Shown one piece after another: positions 10,651 through 18,627 of a DNA stretch of 64,000 nt (its first letter is position 1; every line of letters begins with the position of its first letter). Location of the stretch: NCBI RefSeq assembly GCF_002138415.1, contig NZ_CP015612.1, positions 1,900,001 through 1,964,000 of the forward strand, read 5' to 3'. Made by a program: the position numbers and the translations under genes. Source of the DNA: Stenotrophomonas maltophilia (GTDB taxonomy: Bacteria > Pseudomonadota > Gammaproteobacteria > Xanthomonadales > Xanthomonadaceae). Below the pieces are notes generated by a model. That model was not told where the DNA came from, did no database searches, and worked only from the letters and a program-made list of their open reading frames with translations.

Positions 10651-11256
10651 ATGCGGAGCTTACTCAGACATTCCCATTGCGAGCGTTTGGAGCGCCTGTA
10701 TCAAGAAGCGGGCCTGCAGGTGCGTCGCAGCAGACGCAAGAAGGTGCCTGTCGGTGAGTATCCGCCCATGCTGCGCCCATCCGCCGCCAATCAGGTATGG
10801 GTGATAGATATCTTATTCGACCGAACTGAGGAAGGCCGAGTAATTAAGTGCCTGATCATCGTTGACGACGCCACCCACGAGGCCGTGTCCGTCGAGATGG
10901 AACGGGCTATTTCCGGGTGAGGAATTGCCAGAGGGCTGGACAGATTGGCCGTTCAGTGCAGCTTGCCGCAAGTGATCAGGACAGACAACGGCAATGAGTT
11001 TTGCGGTGGAGCGATGGTGGCGTGGGCTCACGAGAGGGAAATTGCCCAGCGCCTGATCGAGCCGGGTAAGCCGAACCAAAACGCCTACATTGAGTCCTCC
11101 AACGGGCGGCTACGCGATGTATGTCTGAACGAGCATTGGTTCCCAGCGTTGCTCCATGCCAGGACCAGTGTCCAAAGCTGGCGGCGTGACTACAACGAAG
11201 AATGGCCTAAACGAGCGCTTGACGGCCTGACGCCCGCCAGTACGCTGCGCAGTTGA
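10651..11256 (+). pseudogene. IS3-family transposase OrfB remnant
   Basis: The 3' two-thirds of an IS3-family OrfB (DDE integrase-core transposase). Visible are RLYQEAGLQVRRSRRKK, the first catalytic region WVIDILFDRTEEGR, then IRTDNGNEF, and the C-terminal GKPNQNAYIESSNGRLRD with the catalytic Glu. An in-frame TGA at 10918-10920 interrupts it after ERAISG; reading resumes in the same frame, so this is a nonsense mutation and not a frameshift. The N-terminus of OrfB and all of OrfA are missing. It is inactive and marks past insertion next to guaA. Confidence 0.9.
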
Positions 11257-11320
11257 CTGGCAGGATAGATAACATCAGCACTGGAATCTAAACCCGCCCA
11301 CTACTCAGGGGGGGGGCGTC
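10651..11320 (+). mobile_element. Truncated IS3-family insertion sequence
   Basis: The element comprises the OrfB remnant and its short 3' flank, with the right end probably near the run of G residues around 11310-11320. The left end and OrfA are absent; sequence begins abruptly behind the guaA terminator. No target duplication could be identified. The right boundary is an estimate. Confidence 0.6.
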
Positions 11321-11451
11321 GCATTGAGCGAATAATACATCAAACAAGATTTACGTAGGTACATCCAAGAATTTCGGCAGCGGAGCTTGAGCGCAGTTGA
11401 ATGTGAAATTTGAGCTATCTTTAAGCTAAGAGAACAGGGGGGGGATAGGGC
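11257..11451 (+). promoter_or_regulatory. Leader region of the island operon
   Basis: This AT-richer stretch separates the IS remnant from the 634-aa gene. It contains TTGAGC-like hexamers (for example near 11410) that could be -35 elements, and a run of nine G residues close before the ATG at 11452. No convincing consensus promoter can be fixed by eye. Confidence 0.3.
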
Positions 11452-13356
11452 ATGGACGATAAAGAAGCCAAGCTGGATCAGCTCGCGTGGCTGTGTCTGA
11501 CAAAACCCGAGTCGATAAAGCTAGACGATATAGGGCTGGCGCCAGAGGATATGGTCAATGAGTGCCAGATGATGGACGGTACGCCATTCTTTGTTGACCC
11601 TGAGAGAGCCAAGGCTCGCGCGTTAGGGTACCTCCAGGTAGTTGTCATTGAGCCAAAGCTACAAGCACCCGCTGAGTTGTTCGAAGGCCTTTTTCTGTGT
11701 CAGGCGGCCTCGGGCGCGGGACGCGGCGACAAACTTCCTGCCGTTGCGCTTGCGCGGCTCCACAACAACGGCATCGTTGATGTGGCGCAGCTTGCAATCG
11801 ACGCCGTGCGTGACGGCAATGGACATCCGTACAGAATCGGCAGGGTCGTTGCAGACGTCATCCCGTTGTTGGATGCACTCGACATTCCCAATGTCTTGAT
11901 GATGGTACTCCTCCTAGAAGCAAGGGGATTCTTGGCGCCTCCGATAGAAGATTGGATGAAGCGCCACCCGACGGAAATCGAGCGCGTGCTCGAGGGATGC
12001 CTTGCGGCGCCTCATTTGACGTTGGCGCCGCTGTTGCGTACCAGTTTTATTGTTGGGGTCCAGAATGACAGGGAGTCGTGGCTGGCACGTGTGCACGCCT
12101 TGGTGGGTACGCCGGATCCTTTGGTCGCACTACCGGCGTTAGAAGCGTTGGGTTTCATTGATTGGAGCGACATCGATGCGACCGAGATTGATCGTGCGGT
12201 GGGGGTGATTCGGGACAAGCTGCAGGCTGGCGACGGCGCTTTGCGTAACACGGCTGCGCGAGCGGGCCTCTACTTGGTGGGCACCGCACCCGATCGGCAC
12301 ACACTGATCGACGAAATAGCAGCGCTGGAGGGTATCGATGTTGTACAGATAATCGGAGACCATCTCGCTTATGGCCCGAATGAGCTCAGAGCGCAGCCTT
12401 GGAGTCTGGACAAGATAGATCTACTTGCGGCTAAGGCAGTGCAAGAGAGTGGTGCGGGACATGGAATCGACCACATCCTGGCCAAGGAGTACAGCTCAAG
12501 GAACAAATCCAGAGTGCTAGCTTGGCTGGAGACATGGGCTCGCACCAATGTAGAACGAGCGCCGTCAGTGCCTGGAGAGTTCCCTCAACTGTTCGCGCAG
12601 ATCGTGAGTGACGGCGAAGCGCTGGGAGACCTGCTGGTCGCATGGCTGATGGCCGATGCCATCGGTTACCAAAGGATGGCTCGGAAGATTTTAGATGAGC
12701 TGAGCCTGAGGGAGGTACGGGGTACTGCTTTCTCAGTATCCGCTCTGGATTCGCTCAGCGCGGGCGGCTTGCTGCATCTGGCGCGGCGAACTTTGGCAAA
12801 TGTCGTGCGTGATCATCAACGAGTCTCACTGGCTTGGTCGATGACACGCACGCGCGATGCCGAGGCAAGAGTGTTTGCGCTTGTCTTTGAAGTCATGGCC
12901 CGGCACATAGGGTACGACTATCCCGTCGCCACGAGAGAACATCTGGAGCCGTTGGTAGCGACGGGCGCGGAGGATGCGCGGACTCGATTGGCTCAGCAGA
13001 TCCTTGAAGCGATGAGCGCATACTACGAACCGCTGAAGGCACTGCCACTGGTTGAAGAGCTGAGGCCTTCATCCGAGCAAAAGATTCGGTTTGAGAAAGA
13101 GCGGGCGCGATTGATGAATGAGGCCTTCGAAGAAGCAAGTAAGGATTCTTTCTTCCGAAAGGTCGCCACGTCTATTCCGCTTAAAGCCGGACGTTCCATG
13201 TTCTTCATGCGAGATGGCGAAGTGGGAGGTACGACGCCGATGATGTCGGCATCGCACTCAGTTGCGGTGCCACGTAGCGAGTCGATTGATAAAGTCGGCA
13301 GCGATATGCAGCGCCGCCAGTTCATCTTGGGCAAGCTGAAGGATAGTCAGGCATGA
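11452..13356 (+). CDS. Unrecognised 634-aa helical protein, first gene of an island pair
   Basis: A 634-residue soluble protein that I do not recognise. It has no signal peptide or membrane segment and reads as almost entirely alpha-helical, with repeated helix-turn-helix-like units (for example LPALEALGFIDWSD, LRNTAARAGLYLVG) that suggest a HEAT-like scaffold. The C-terminal 60 residues look less ordered and Ser/Arg-rich. Its TGA overlaps the ATG of the next gene (ATGA), so the two are translationally coupled and probably act together. Base composition is lower in GC than the flanking chromosome, and codon use differs (ATA, AGA and GTA are common). A partner role in a phage-defence system is possible by context only. 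Confidence 0.75.
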   Translation: MDDKEAKLDQLAWLCLTKPESIKLDDIGLAPEDMVNECQMMDGTPFFVDPERAKARALGYLQVVVIEPKLQAPAELFEGLFLCQAASGAGRGDKLPAVALARLHNNGIVDVAQLAIDAVRDGNGHPYRIGRVVADVIPLLDALDIPNVLMMVLLLEARGFLAPPIEDWMKRHPTEIERVLEGCLAAPHLTLAPLLRTSFIVGVQNDRESWLARVHALVGTPDPLVALPALEALGFIDWSDIDATEIDRAVGVIRDKLQAGDGALRNTAARAGLYLVGTAPDRHTLIDEIAALEGIDVVQIIGDHLAYGPNELRAQPWSLDKIDLLAAKAVQESGAGHGIDHILAKEYSSRNKSRVLAWLETWARTNVERAPSVPGEFPQLFAQIVSDGEALGDLLVAWLMADAIGYQRMARKILDELSLREVRGTAFSVSALDSLSAGGLLHLARRTLANVVRDHQRVSLAWSMTRTRDAEARVFALVFEVMARHIGYDYPVATREHLEPLVATGAEDARTRLAQQILEAMSAYYEPLKALPLVEELRPSSEQKIRFEKERARLMNEAFEEASKDSFFRKVATSIPLKAGRSMFFMRDGEVGGTTPMMSASHSVAVPRSESIDKVGSDMQRRQFILGKLKDSQA

Positions 13357-15146
13357 AGCTCATCATTAAGGAGTTCCTGAGCCAGCTTCGCGAGTCGGGG
13401 GAGCTGGACCGACTGCTTCCGGATCTGCTCGCACGCATGAAGCTCATTCCGATTAGTCGCGCACAGGTGGGTGTGCGCCAGAATGGAGTGGACATAGCGG
13501 CCGTCGGCAAGGACAAGAACGGCATCAAGACGCTCTATCTGTTCGTGCTTAAGGTTGGCGATCTGGGGCGTCGTGACTGGGATGGCGGTGTCAATGCGGT
13601 TCGTGCAACGTTGAACCAGATTCAGGACTCCTATCTACACACCTCGGTGCGCGAGGAGCATCAAACACTGCCGGTCAAGGTAGTTATCTGCTCCACCGGC
13701 GAGCTTAAGCAGGAAGTACAGCAGGACTACACGGGTTACATCAACGGACACACTACCTCGAACCTGAGGTTCGAGTTCTGGTCTGGTGACGACCTGGCGG
13801 ACATGATTGATGCGCACTTGCTGGACGAGTATGCGATCGATCCGTCACAACGGGCAGACCTTCGTCGAGCCATTGCCTTGATTGGTTCAAGGGACTATGA
13901 CCTACGACACGCGTACAGAATCGCCCAGGCATTGCTGATCGACAGTCACGACGGGGCCCCGGTACTAAACAACACCCGTCGAAGGTTATTCGTTCGTCAA
14001 ATGAAGACCGTGGCATTGGTGTTGGAAGTAGTTTTTCGCTGGGCAGATGAGGAAGGCAACCTGCTCAACGCGTTCAAGATGGGTGAGCGTTGCTGCCTTT
14101 GGGCGTGGGAGGCGATCCGGGTTCGGGGCGGCTTCAAGTATCGCCCTGCCATCTCAGCTTTCCGCGACATCTATCAGATACACCATCGCATCTCTGCGGC
14201 CTACTTCGACAAGCTTAAGCCCTTCTTTTGGGCAAGGGATGGGCTGTCCGGTTTCACTGGCGAGAATGCATTGGTAACAGACAAGGTATTCGAGCAGATC
14301 GGAGTATTGGCCGAGATAGGTCTAATCCAGCAACACCTTGCTGAGATGGCACTGGGGGAAGGCAATGAAGTGGCGGCGGCCTTGGCTGCAGCCAACGCAG
14401 ATGGGGTCGCAGATACGTTGATCGCCGCCATCAAGAACAATGCCTCCTCGGGCTCGCCTCGCTACGATGGCAATGCAATCGAACTATCCCTGGCCTTCTT
14501 GCTGCTCCACCTCACGGACAAGCATGAGGCGGCGAAGCAATGGCTAGACGGCCTGGCTTCCCGCGTGTCGTTCGCGTTCAAGGTCAAGCAGCACTTCCCC
14601 GTTGCGACCGACGCGTTCGATGACTTGGTAGCGATGGAGCTGGGCGAACTCTCTGAGGACCAAGTCGAGAAACTGCGCCATCTAAGTACTCTGGTGCCAA
14701 CACTCATGTACTGGAGCCTCATCTTGGGTCACGATGAGGTCTACCATTCCCTGCGCGATCGCTACAACTCGGCTTTCGAGGGGGTCTGCCTGCAGCTCTG
14801 GTACGCCGATGACCTCACAGAGTCGGTGATCTACCGGCAGCCGGCGCAGTACGAAAGCGGCACGACTGAGGCGCTTCTTAAGTTCCCCGAACAGATTGGC
14901 GACCTGCTACGAGCAGACATAAAGAAGGCTGAGTCCAAGGCCATCGTCAGCCTGGATGCGCTCTCTGCAGTAAAGCAGGGGGCCTGGGTGGTGATCGCGA
15001 TGGCATGTCGTCACTTCAGGACGCCATTTCCACCACAGTTCTGGATGCCCATTTTGTTCCAGGCCAAGGTTGCCGAAGTGCCCGGCCCAGATGAATTAGA
15101 AGGCCCGCCACGTGGACGGCCGCCCAGCGTCGCAGGTCCGGAATAG
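13353..15146 (+). CDS. Unrecognised 597-aa protein with possible restriction-nuclease-like N-terminus
   Basis: A 597-residue soluble protein, second gene of the coupled pair. Residues about 35-80 contain QNGVDIAAVGKD followed by a hydrophobic strand LYLFVLKVGD. This spacing of Asp, then strand with x-Leu-Lys, resembles the core of Mrr or PD-(D/E)XK nucleases, but the usual Glu/Gln before the Lys is Val, so catalysis is doubtful. The remainder is helical and of unknown fold. The last 20 residues are Pro/Gly-rich and atypical, perhaps a degraded or replaced C-terminus. Pairing of a nuclease-like domain with a large helical partner would fit a defence module; that is inference. Confidence 0.72.
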   Translation: MKLIIKEFLSQLRESGELDRLLPDLLARMKLIPISRAQVGVRQNGVDIAAVGKDKNGIKTLYLFVLKVGDLGRRDWDGGVNAVRATLNQIQDSYLHTSVREEHQTLPVKVVICSTGELKQEVQQDYTGYINGHTTSNLRFEFWSGDDLADMIDAHLLDEYAIDPSQRADLRRAIALIGSRDYDLRHAYRIAQALLIDSHDGAPVLNNTRRRLFVRQMKTVALVLEVVFRWADEEGNLLNAFKMGERCCLWAWEAIRVRGGFKYRPAISAFRDIYQIHHRISAAYFDKLKPFFWARDGLSGFTGENALVTDKVFEQIGVLAEIGLIQQHLAEMALGEGNEVAAALAAANADGVADTLIAAIKNNASSGSPRYDGNAIELSLAFLLLHLTDKHEAAKQWLDGLASRVSFAFKVKQHFPVATDAFDDLVAMELGELSEDQVEKLRHLSTLVPTLMYWSLILGHDEVYHSLRDRYNSAFEGVCLQLWYADDLTESVIYRQPAQYESGTTEALLKFPEQIGDLLRADIKKAESKAIVSLDALSAVKQGAWVVIAMACRHFRTPFPPQFWMPILFQAKVAEVPGPDELEGPPRGRPPSVAGPE

Positions 15147-15585
15147 GTTCGAGCTTCGCGTCGGCTTGCTAGCCGGCGGCGTCAGTCCTTATCGGGGCGG
15201 GCTGACTCGGATCGCCATGTGCGCTCCTGGCTGAGAGCGGAAACCAGACTGGCCTAGCGGATTAGGACGATACCGGGGGGCGTACGTGCGCTCCTGACCT
15301 CGAGTCGAAAGATGAACAGTTAGCAGGGTGCGGATGCGACAACTGAGTTACAGAGCCTATGAGGGATCACGCCGCGCTTATCCCACCAGGTGAGCACACC
15401 GCCGGTGACCATCAGCGTTCGGAGCAATCCGCAGGTTAAGATAAGAGTGACCTTCCCCCGGCAAGGCGTTTCTTGGATACTCGACAGTTTGTTGGGTACT
15501 AGCTGCCCGAGTACGAGTTGAGGGACAGAACTCACCGAGATGGTTTGGTAAAGGCTATTCAAATTCACTCCCGGGCACCAGCCAC
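15147..15585. other. Intergenic stretch of the island, no gene supported
   Basis: The 439 bases between the 597-aa gene and the 209-aa gene contain no open frame with convincing coding character on either strand. A minus-strand frame at 15320-15568 lacks any recognisable features. No attC, tRNA or insertion-sequence ends were seen. Confidence 0.5.
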
Positions 15586-16215
15586 ATGAAGATCCCTACC
15601 GACCTGATAGGCGCCCTCACCGGCCCAACCGCTAGCCTTACAAAGGATGTGGCCTCGGCAGTTTGGGAAGCTGCGCTAGACGAAAATATCCTAGGCAAGG
15701 TGCCTGTGGTCTCCGTTGTGCTCGCCGTACGTCAGGGAGCGGCCGCGATAGGTGATCGCTTGTTCGCCGCAAAGGTGGTTCGATTTCTAGCGGGCGTTGA
15801 CAACCTATCGGCCAGCGACCGCGCTCGTGTCGTCGACGAACTCGCTGGAACAGAAGCAAAGCGAGAACTGTTAGGCGAGTTGCTGCTGGATAAGCTTGAC
15901 CGCGCGGACCCAGTACATAAACCAAAGATGCTGGCCGATCTGTTCGTCGCCGTTGGAAGGCGCGAGATTCCGGCTTCAGACTTTGATCGCCTTTCTGACA
16001 TGGTGCTCAGCGTATTCCTCGGCGATCTGAGGGATCTCGCGGAGAGGGGAAAGGTAGAGGATGTCACTGAAAGTCGCCGTTTCGCACTTCAAGCCTCCGG
16101 TTTCCTCGCATGGGAGGTTGAGGCAGTGTACGCAGGTGGCGGAGCAAGCTTGGAATGGTCAATCACTGCGGACGGCAGCACCATTCTAGCTCATTGCCAG
16201 CTAGACAATGATTGA
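15586..16215 (+). CDS. Hypothetical 209-aa protein of the island
   Basis: A 209-residue protein of unknown function. The first 60 residues include a mildly hydrophobic stretch (KVPVVSVVLAVRQGAAAIGD) followed by RLFAAKVVRFLAGV and DRARVVDEL. That layout, with a short Val/Gly-rich segment before a helical domain, recalls a widespread uncharacterised bacterial family seen in accessory regions, but I cannot name it. No catalytic motif is evident. It stands alone, with a 439-base gap upstream and repeat-containing DNA downstream, and shares the lower GC of the island. Confidence 0.65.
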   Translation: MKIPTDLIGALTGPTASLTKDVASAVWEAALDENILGKVPVVSVVLAVRQGAAAIGDRLFAAKVVRFLAGVDNLSASDRARVVDELAGTEAKRELLGELLLDKLDRADPVHKPKMLADLFVAVGRREIPASDFDRLSDMVLSVFLGDLRDLAERGKVEDVTESRRFALQASGFLAWEVEAVYAGGGASLEWSITADGSTILAHCQLDND

Positions 16216-16379
16216 ACACCGCACGCTCGCATCAGGGTGCAGAGCGGCCTCGATCAAGGTACCACTGATGTGCGTGCTCATCTTTTTCACCGCGCATTTG
16301 GAAGAATGGCGCACGCCACTGGCGGCTCAGCGAAATCGCGCGCAAACCGGGGAATGTCGGAGCGAGTTCTCCACTTCGA

Positions 16380-16742
16380 TCAGTCGGAATTGGCCACCCG
16401 TGGCAATGGATTGAGTTTCGGCCTCGCGCAGCAGAGCATATGGGCGTCCGCATCTGGCCGGTAGCAGACATTGGGGCTGCTTTGGCGCCAGGCCGGCCCT
16501 AATGTCCCGTTTTGACCCAAAGCGGACATCCGCCAGAGCACGTCCTCTGCACCCTGTTGGGTCCAGTCGTACGTTGGCTTGTTGGCCGGATCGAGCCGCT
16601 GTAAGATCGAGGCGTATCCAGGGAGATAACTCACAACACTGTCCGCTGTGGATAGGTCGTAGAACCGGACCAATAACGCGGCTACGACGTAGTTGTGGAT
16701 TATGGGAGAGTAGGCGGCGAAATGGGTGAAAAGAAGAACCAC
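16380..16742 (-). CDS. Possible gene remnant running into a palindromic repeat
   Basis: A 120-codon frame starting with GTG at 16742. Residues 1-75 look protein-like (hydrophobic helix VVAALLVRFYDL, then SVVSYLPGYASILQRLD). From about residue 76 the frame runs through the palindromic element at 16501-16530 and becomes low-complexity, as if a gene had been cut by the repeat. No family recognised. It overlaps the start of the opposite-strand frame at 16722, so it may equally be spurious. Confidence 0.25.
   Translation of the reverse strand: MVLLFTHFAAYSPIIHNYVVAALLVRFYDLSTADSVVSYLPGYASILQRLDPANKPTYDWTQQGAEDVLWRMSALGQNGTLGPAWRQSSPNVCYRPDADAHMLCCARPKLNPLPRVANSD
16501..16530. repeat. GGACATT-type palindrome, copy 1
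   Basis: An imperfect palindrome (left arm ATGTCCCGTTTT, right arm AAAGCGGACAT). A related palindrome, GTCCGCTT/AAAGCGGAC, lies at 18564-18591. Both belong to a GTCCGCTTT-type element whose translated shadows resemble repeated strings seen in several proteobacterial genomes. The two copies flank the cassette region. Confidence 0.55.
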
Positions 16743-16849
16743 AGCATGCCCGCTTGGGCGCTTCCGGCTCTTTCATGGCTGATCTCTTTCTATTTTCTTG
16801 TGGGGTTCGTTGCGAACTCGGGGCTTTCCGCCCAGTCGCAAAGGTTCTT

Positions 16850-17500
16850 ATGGGTGATGCCCTCTACGTAATTCTATGGCTGTTCTTTCTCTTCTTGCCG
16901 TTCTTTTCAAAGATCAAGATCGGCAGCTTCTTAGAGCTTGAGCGGCAGGTTGAGCAGGCTAAGGAAGAGTTGCGAGAGTTCAAAGCTGAAATCCGCAACA
17001 GCCTTTCGGTCCTATCCACCAATGTCAACACAATCGGCGGCATGTCAAACCATGTCACCGTCAACATTCCTGGACTTCAGGAGCTGCGTGATGCTCGCGA
17101 AGCCGTTGAGAGAAAGGCGCCGCAAGCAACAGATGAAGCTCGCGAAGTAGAGAAGAAGCTCATGATGCAAAGCGAGGACAGCACTCTCGCGCTTGCCAGA
17201 ACCCGTATTGAAATCGAGCGACATCTCCGCAAGATCCTTGGGAAACGAGTCGTAATCACCGACCCATTTAAGCGGCCAAAACTAGTGGGTGCGCGGCAAC
17301 TATTCGGCTTGTTTTTGCGTGAGCATCCCGACATGTCCTACTTGCAGCGGTCGTTCGACTACGTAACCCAAATCTGTAACGCAGCGATTCACGCTCAGCA
17401 CGTATCCGAGGAGCAAGCCGAAGAAGCCTTGGCGCTGGGTGCCCAGATCATCGCCGTGCTCAATGACATTTCGGGCCAGGATCCTTGGGATGAACCCTAA
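16850..17500 (+). CDS. Membrane-anchored coiled-coil protein, integron cassette gene
   Basis: A 216-residue protein with one N-terminal membrane segment (YVILWLFFLFLPFFSKI, residues about 5-22), a coiled-coil-like stretch rich in Glu/Lys and a C-terminal helical domain containing YLQRSFDYVTQICNAAIHAQ and EEALALGAQIIAVLNDI. That C-terminus resembles DUF4145-like or HEPN-like helical domains, at low confidence. The start at 16850 has AAAGG 6 nt upstream; a longer in-frame start (TTG 16754) lacks support. A frame at 16722-16872 encodes another hydrophobic N-terminus in a different frame, so an ancestral frameshift is possible. The stop codon TAA sits inside the first core of an attC site, as in integron cassettes. 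Confidence 0.7.
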   Translation: MGDALYVILWLFFLFLPFFSKIKIGSFLELERQVEQAKEELREFKAEIRNSLSVLSTNVNTIGGMSNHVTVNIPGLQELRDAREAVERKAPQATDEAREVEKKLMMQSEDSTLALARTRIEIERHLRKILGKRVVITDPFKRPKLVGARQLFGLFLREHPDMSYLQRSFDYVTQICNAAIHAQHVSEEQAEEALALGAQIIAVLNDISGQDPWDEP

Positions 17501-17554
17501 CTATTCGTTCAAACCGACGACGCTTCGCGGCGCAGATTAATTCAGATGTTAGGT
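17495..17554 (+). other. attC recombination site of an integron cassette
   Basis: A 60-base imperfect palindrome with the full layout of a 59-base element. The left core is CCCTAAC (17495-17501), then a 5-base spacer and GTTCAAACCGACG. The central hairpin is around CGCTTCGCGGCG, then GATTAATTCAGAT and the right core GTTAGGT (17548-17554, perfect GTTRRRY). It strongly resembles attC sites of classical resistance cassettes. The upstream gene's stop overlaps the left core, and the next gene starts 16 bases after the right core. Integron integrases recombine at the G/TT of the right core. Confidence 0.88.
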
Positions 17555-17569
17555 ATCTCGGGAGAGGTC

Positions 17570-18470
17570 ATGCGCGAATCCGAACCAAAGTGCGGCGAAC
17601 TCTTTGCCCGGCAGTACATCGCCCGGGGCGCTCCTAGACAAGACAGTATGACGTTTCGGAACAGGTTGGATGCTTATCTACAGGGTAATCATTACTCTGA
17701 TTATGCGAAGCTGGCGTCTTACCTTCGCCAAGAAGGCGGACTAGTCATTAGTACGTTCTACTCGGATAGGTTCAACCACACGCAGTACAACTTCACTCAG
17801 TTCTTCGCTGACTCAAGCATCGAGTACGTCCTCTCGTCCATTACTTCTGATATGGCGCTATTTCAAGGCGAGTGATAAGCAGCCGGTAACGAAGCCGGAT
17901 AGAAGTATTGGCTACATCTTCCCAAAAGCCACAGCTTGGCGAGACTTTGTTAATCGTGCTCTGCGGGAAGAGAATGTTGGCTACATCTCGGACTCTGAGG
18001 GCGGCGTTCACTTCTTTGTTGATGAAGAGTTCGAGCGCAATCGAGCATCAGCTCTCGCTTGCCTTGCCAATCCACGGCATGCAGCCGTACGTGCAGCTTT
18101 CGAACAATCGCATGCGTATTTGGACTCAAGCCCGCCCGACACTAAAGCGGCGGTGAGATCATCTTTTGAAAGCCTTGAGATCCTCGCCCGCCTTATTGAT
18201 CCAGCAAGCAAGAATCTCAATCGTTGGATGGTTGAGAACAAGATCAAGCCCTTTCTCTTAGTTTCTGCAGTAAACGAGACAGAACGCACCATGCTGGACA
18301 AGTCCATGGATGGATTCGCCCAACTTGTTGATGGAATACATTTATTTCGACATGGCCAGGGAACATCCGACCCAGTTGCTCCTTCGTTGGCCACTGCAGT
18401 GTTTGTCGTAGCATCTAGTGCTGCGGTCCTTCGGCTTCTGGCGCCAGTGGACCTCGCGTCAAGAAGATAA
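17570..18470 (+). pseudogene. Frameshifted cassette gene, possible abortive-infection-like protein
   Basis: The first part starts at ATG 17570 (GGAGAGG just upstream) and stops at 17875 (101 aa, ending DMALFQGE). The +1 frame is open from about 17735 to the TAA at 18470. It contains no ATG, GTG or TTG before 18120, yet reads as good protein from at least 17855 (RYFKASDKQPV, SIGYIFPKATAWRDFV, VGYISDSEGGVHFFVDEEF). The two parts therefore look like one protein of about 300 residues broken by a single-base shift near 17850-17875. The C-terminal helical region (AVRSSFESLEILARLI, then LVDGIHLFRHGQ) recalls AbiJ-like or HEPN-type abortive-infection proteins; this is a loose resemblance. Programmed shifting is less likely but not excluded. 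Confidence 0.65.
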
Positions 18471-18471
18471 T

Positions 18472-18561
18472 GTCTAGCAATACGTTGAGGCTAAGCCTGC
18501 GTTGCGGTTTCGTGCGCGGATGGGCCGCATCGAATTAGTTGGCTTAACACAGGCCTTGGTC
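18472..18561 (+). other. Degenerate second attC site
   Basis: Directly after the frameshifted gene's stop, GTCTAGC (one mismatch to the left-core consensus) is followed by a 5-base spacer AATAC and GTTGAGGCTAAGCC. About 50 bases later GGCTTAAC, a spacer and CTTGGTC follow. If the last is the right core, its first G has become C, which would block recombination. Layout and position match an attC closing the cassette, but complementarity of the arms is imperfect. Confidence 0.5.
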
Positions 18562-18563
18562 GA

Positions 18564-18591
18564 AGTCCGCTTCTGGCCGAAAGCGGACACT
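18564..18591. repeat. GTCCGCTT-type palindrome, copy 2
   Basis: Inverted repeat AGTCCGCTT/AAAGCGGACACT around CTGGCCG, 2 bases after the degenerate attC. It is related to the palindrome at 16501-16530 and marks the right edge of the lower-GC island. Confidence 0.55.
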
Positions 18592-18627
18592 GGGTTCGTC
18601 AGCAGGCATCTATGCGGCCGAGGGAAA

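Noticed and set aside
15320..15568. 82-codon minus-strand frame in the island gap
   Set aside because: No ribosome site, no recognisable motif, composition not protein-like at the C-terminus.
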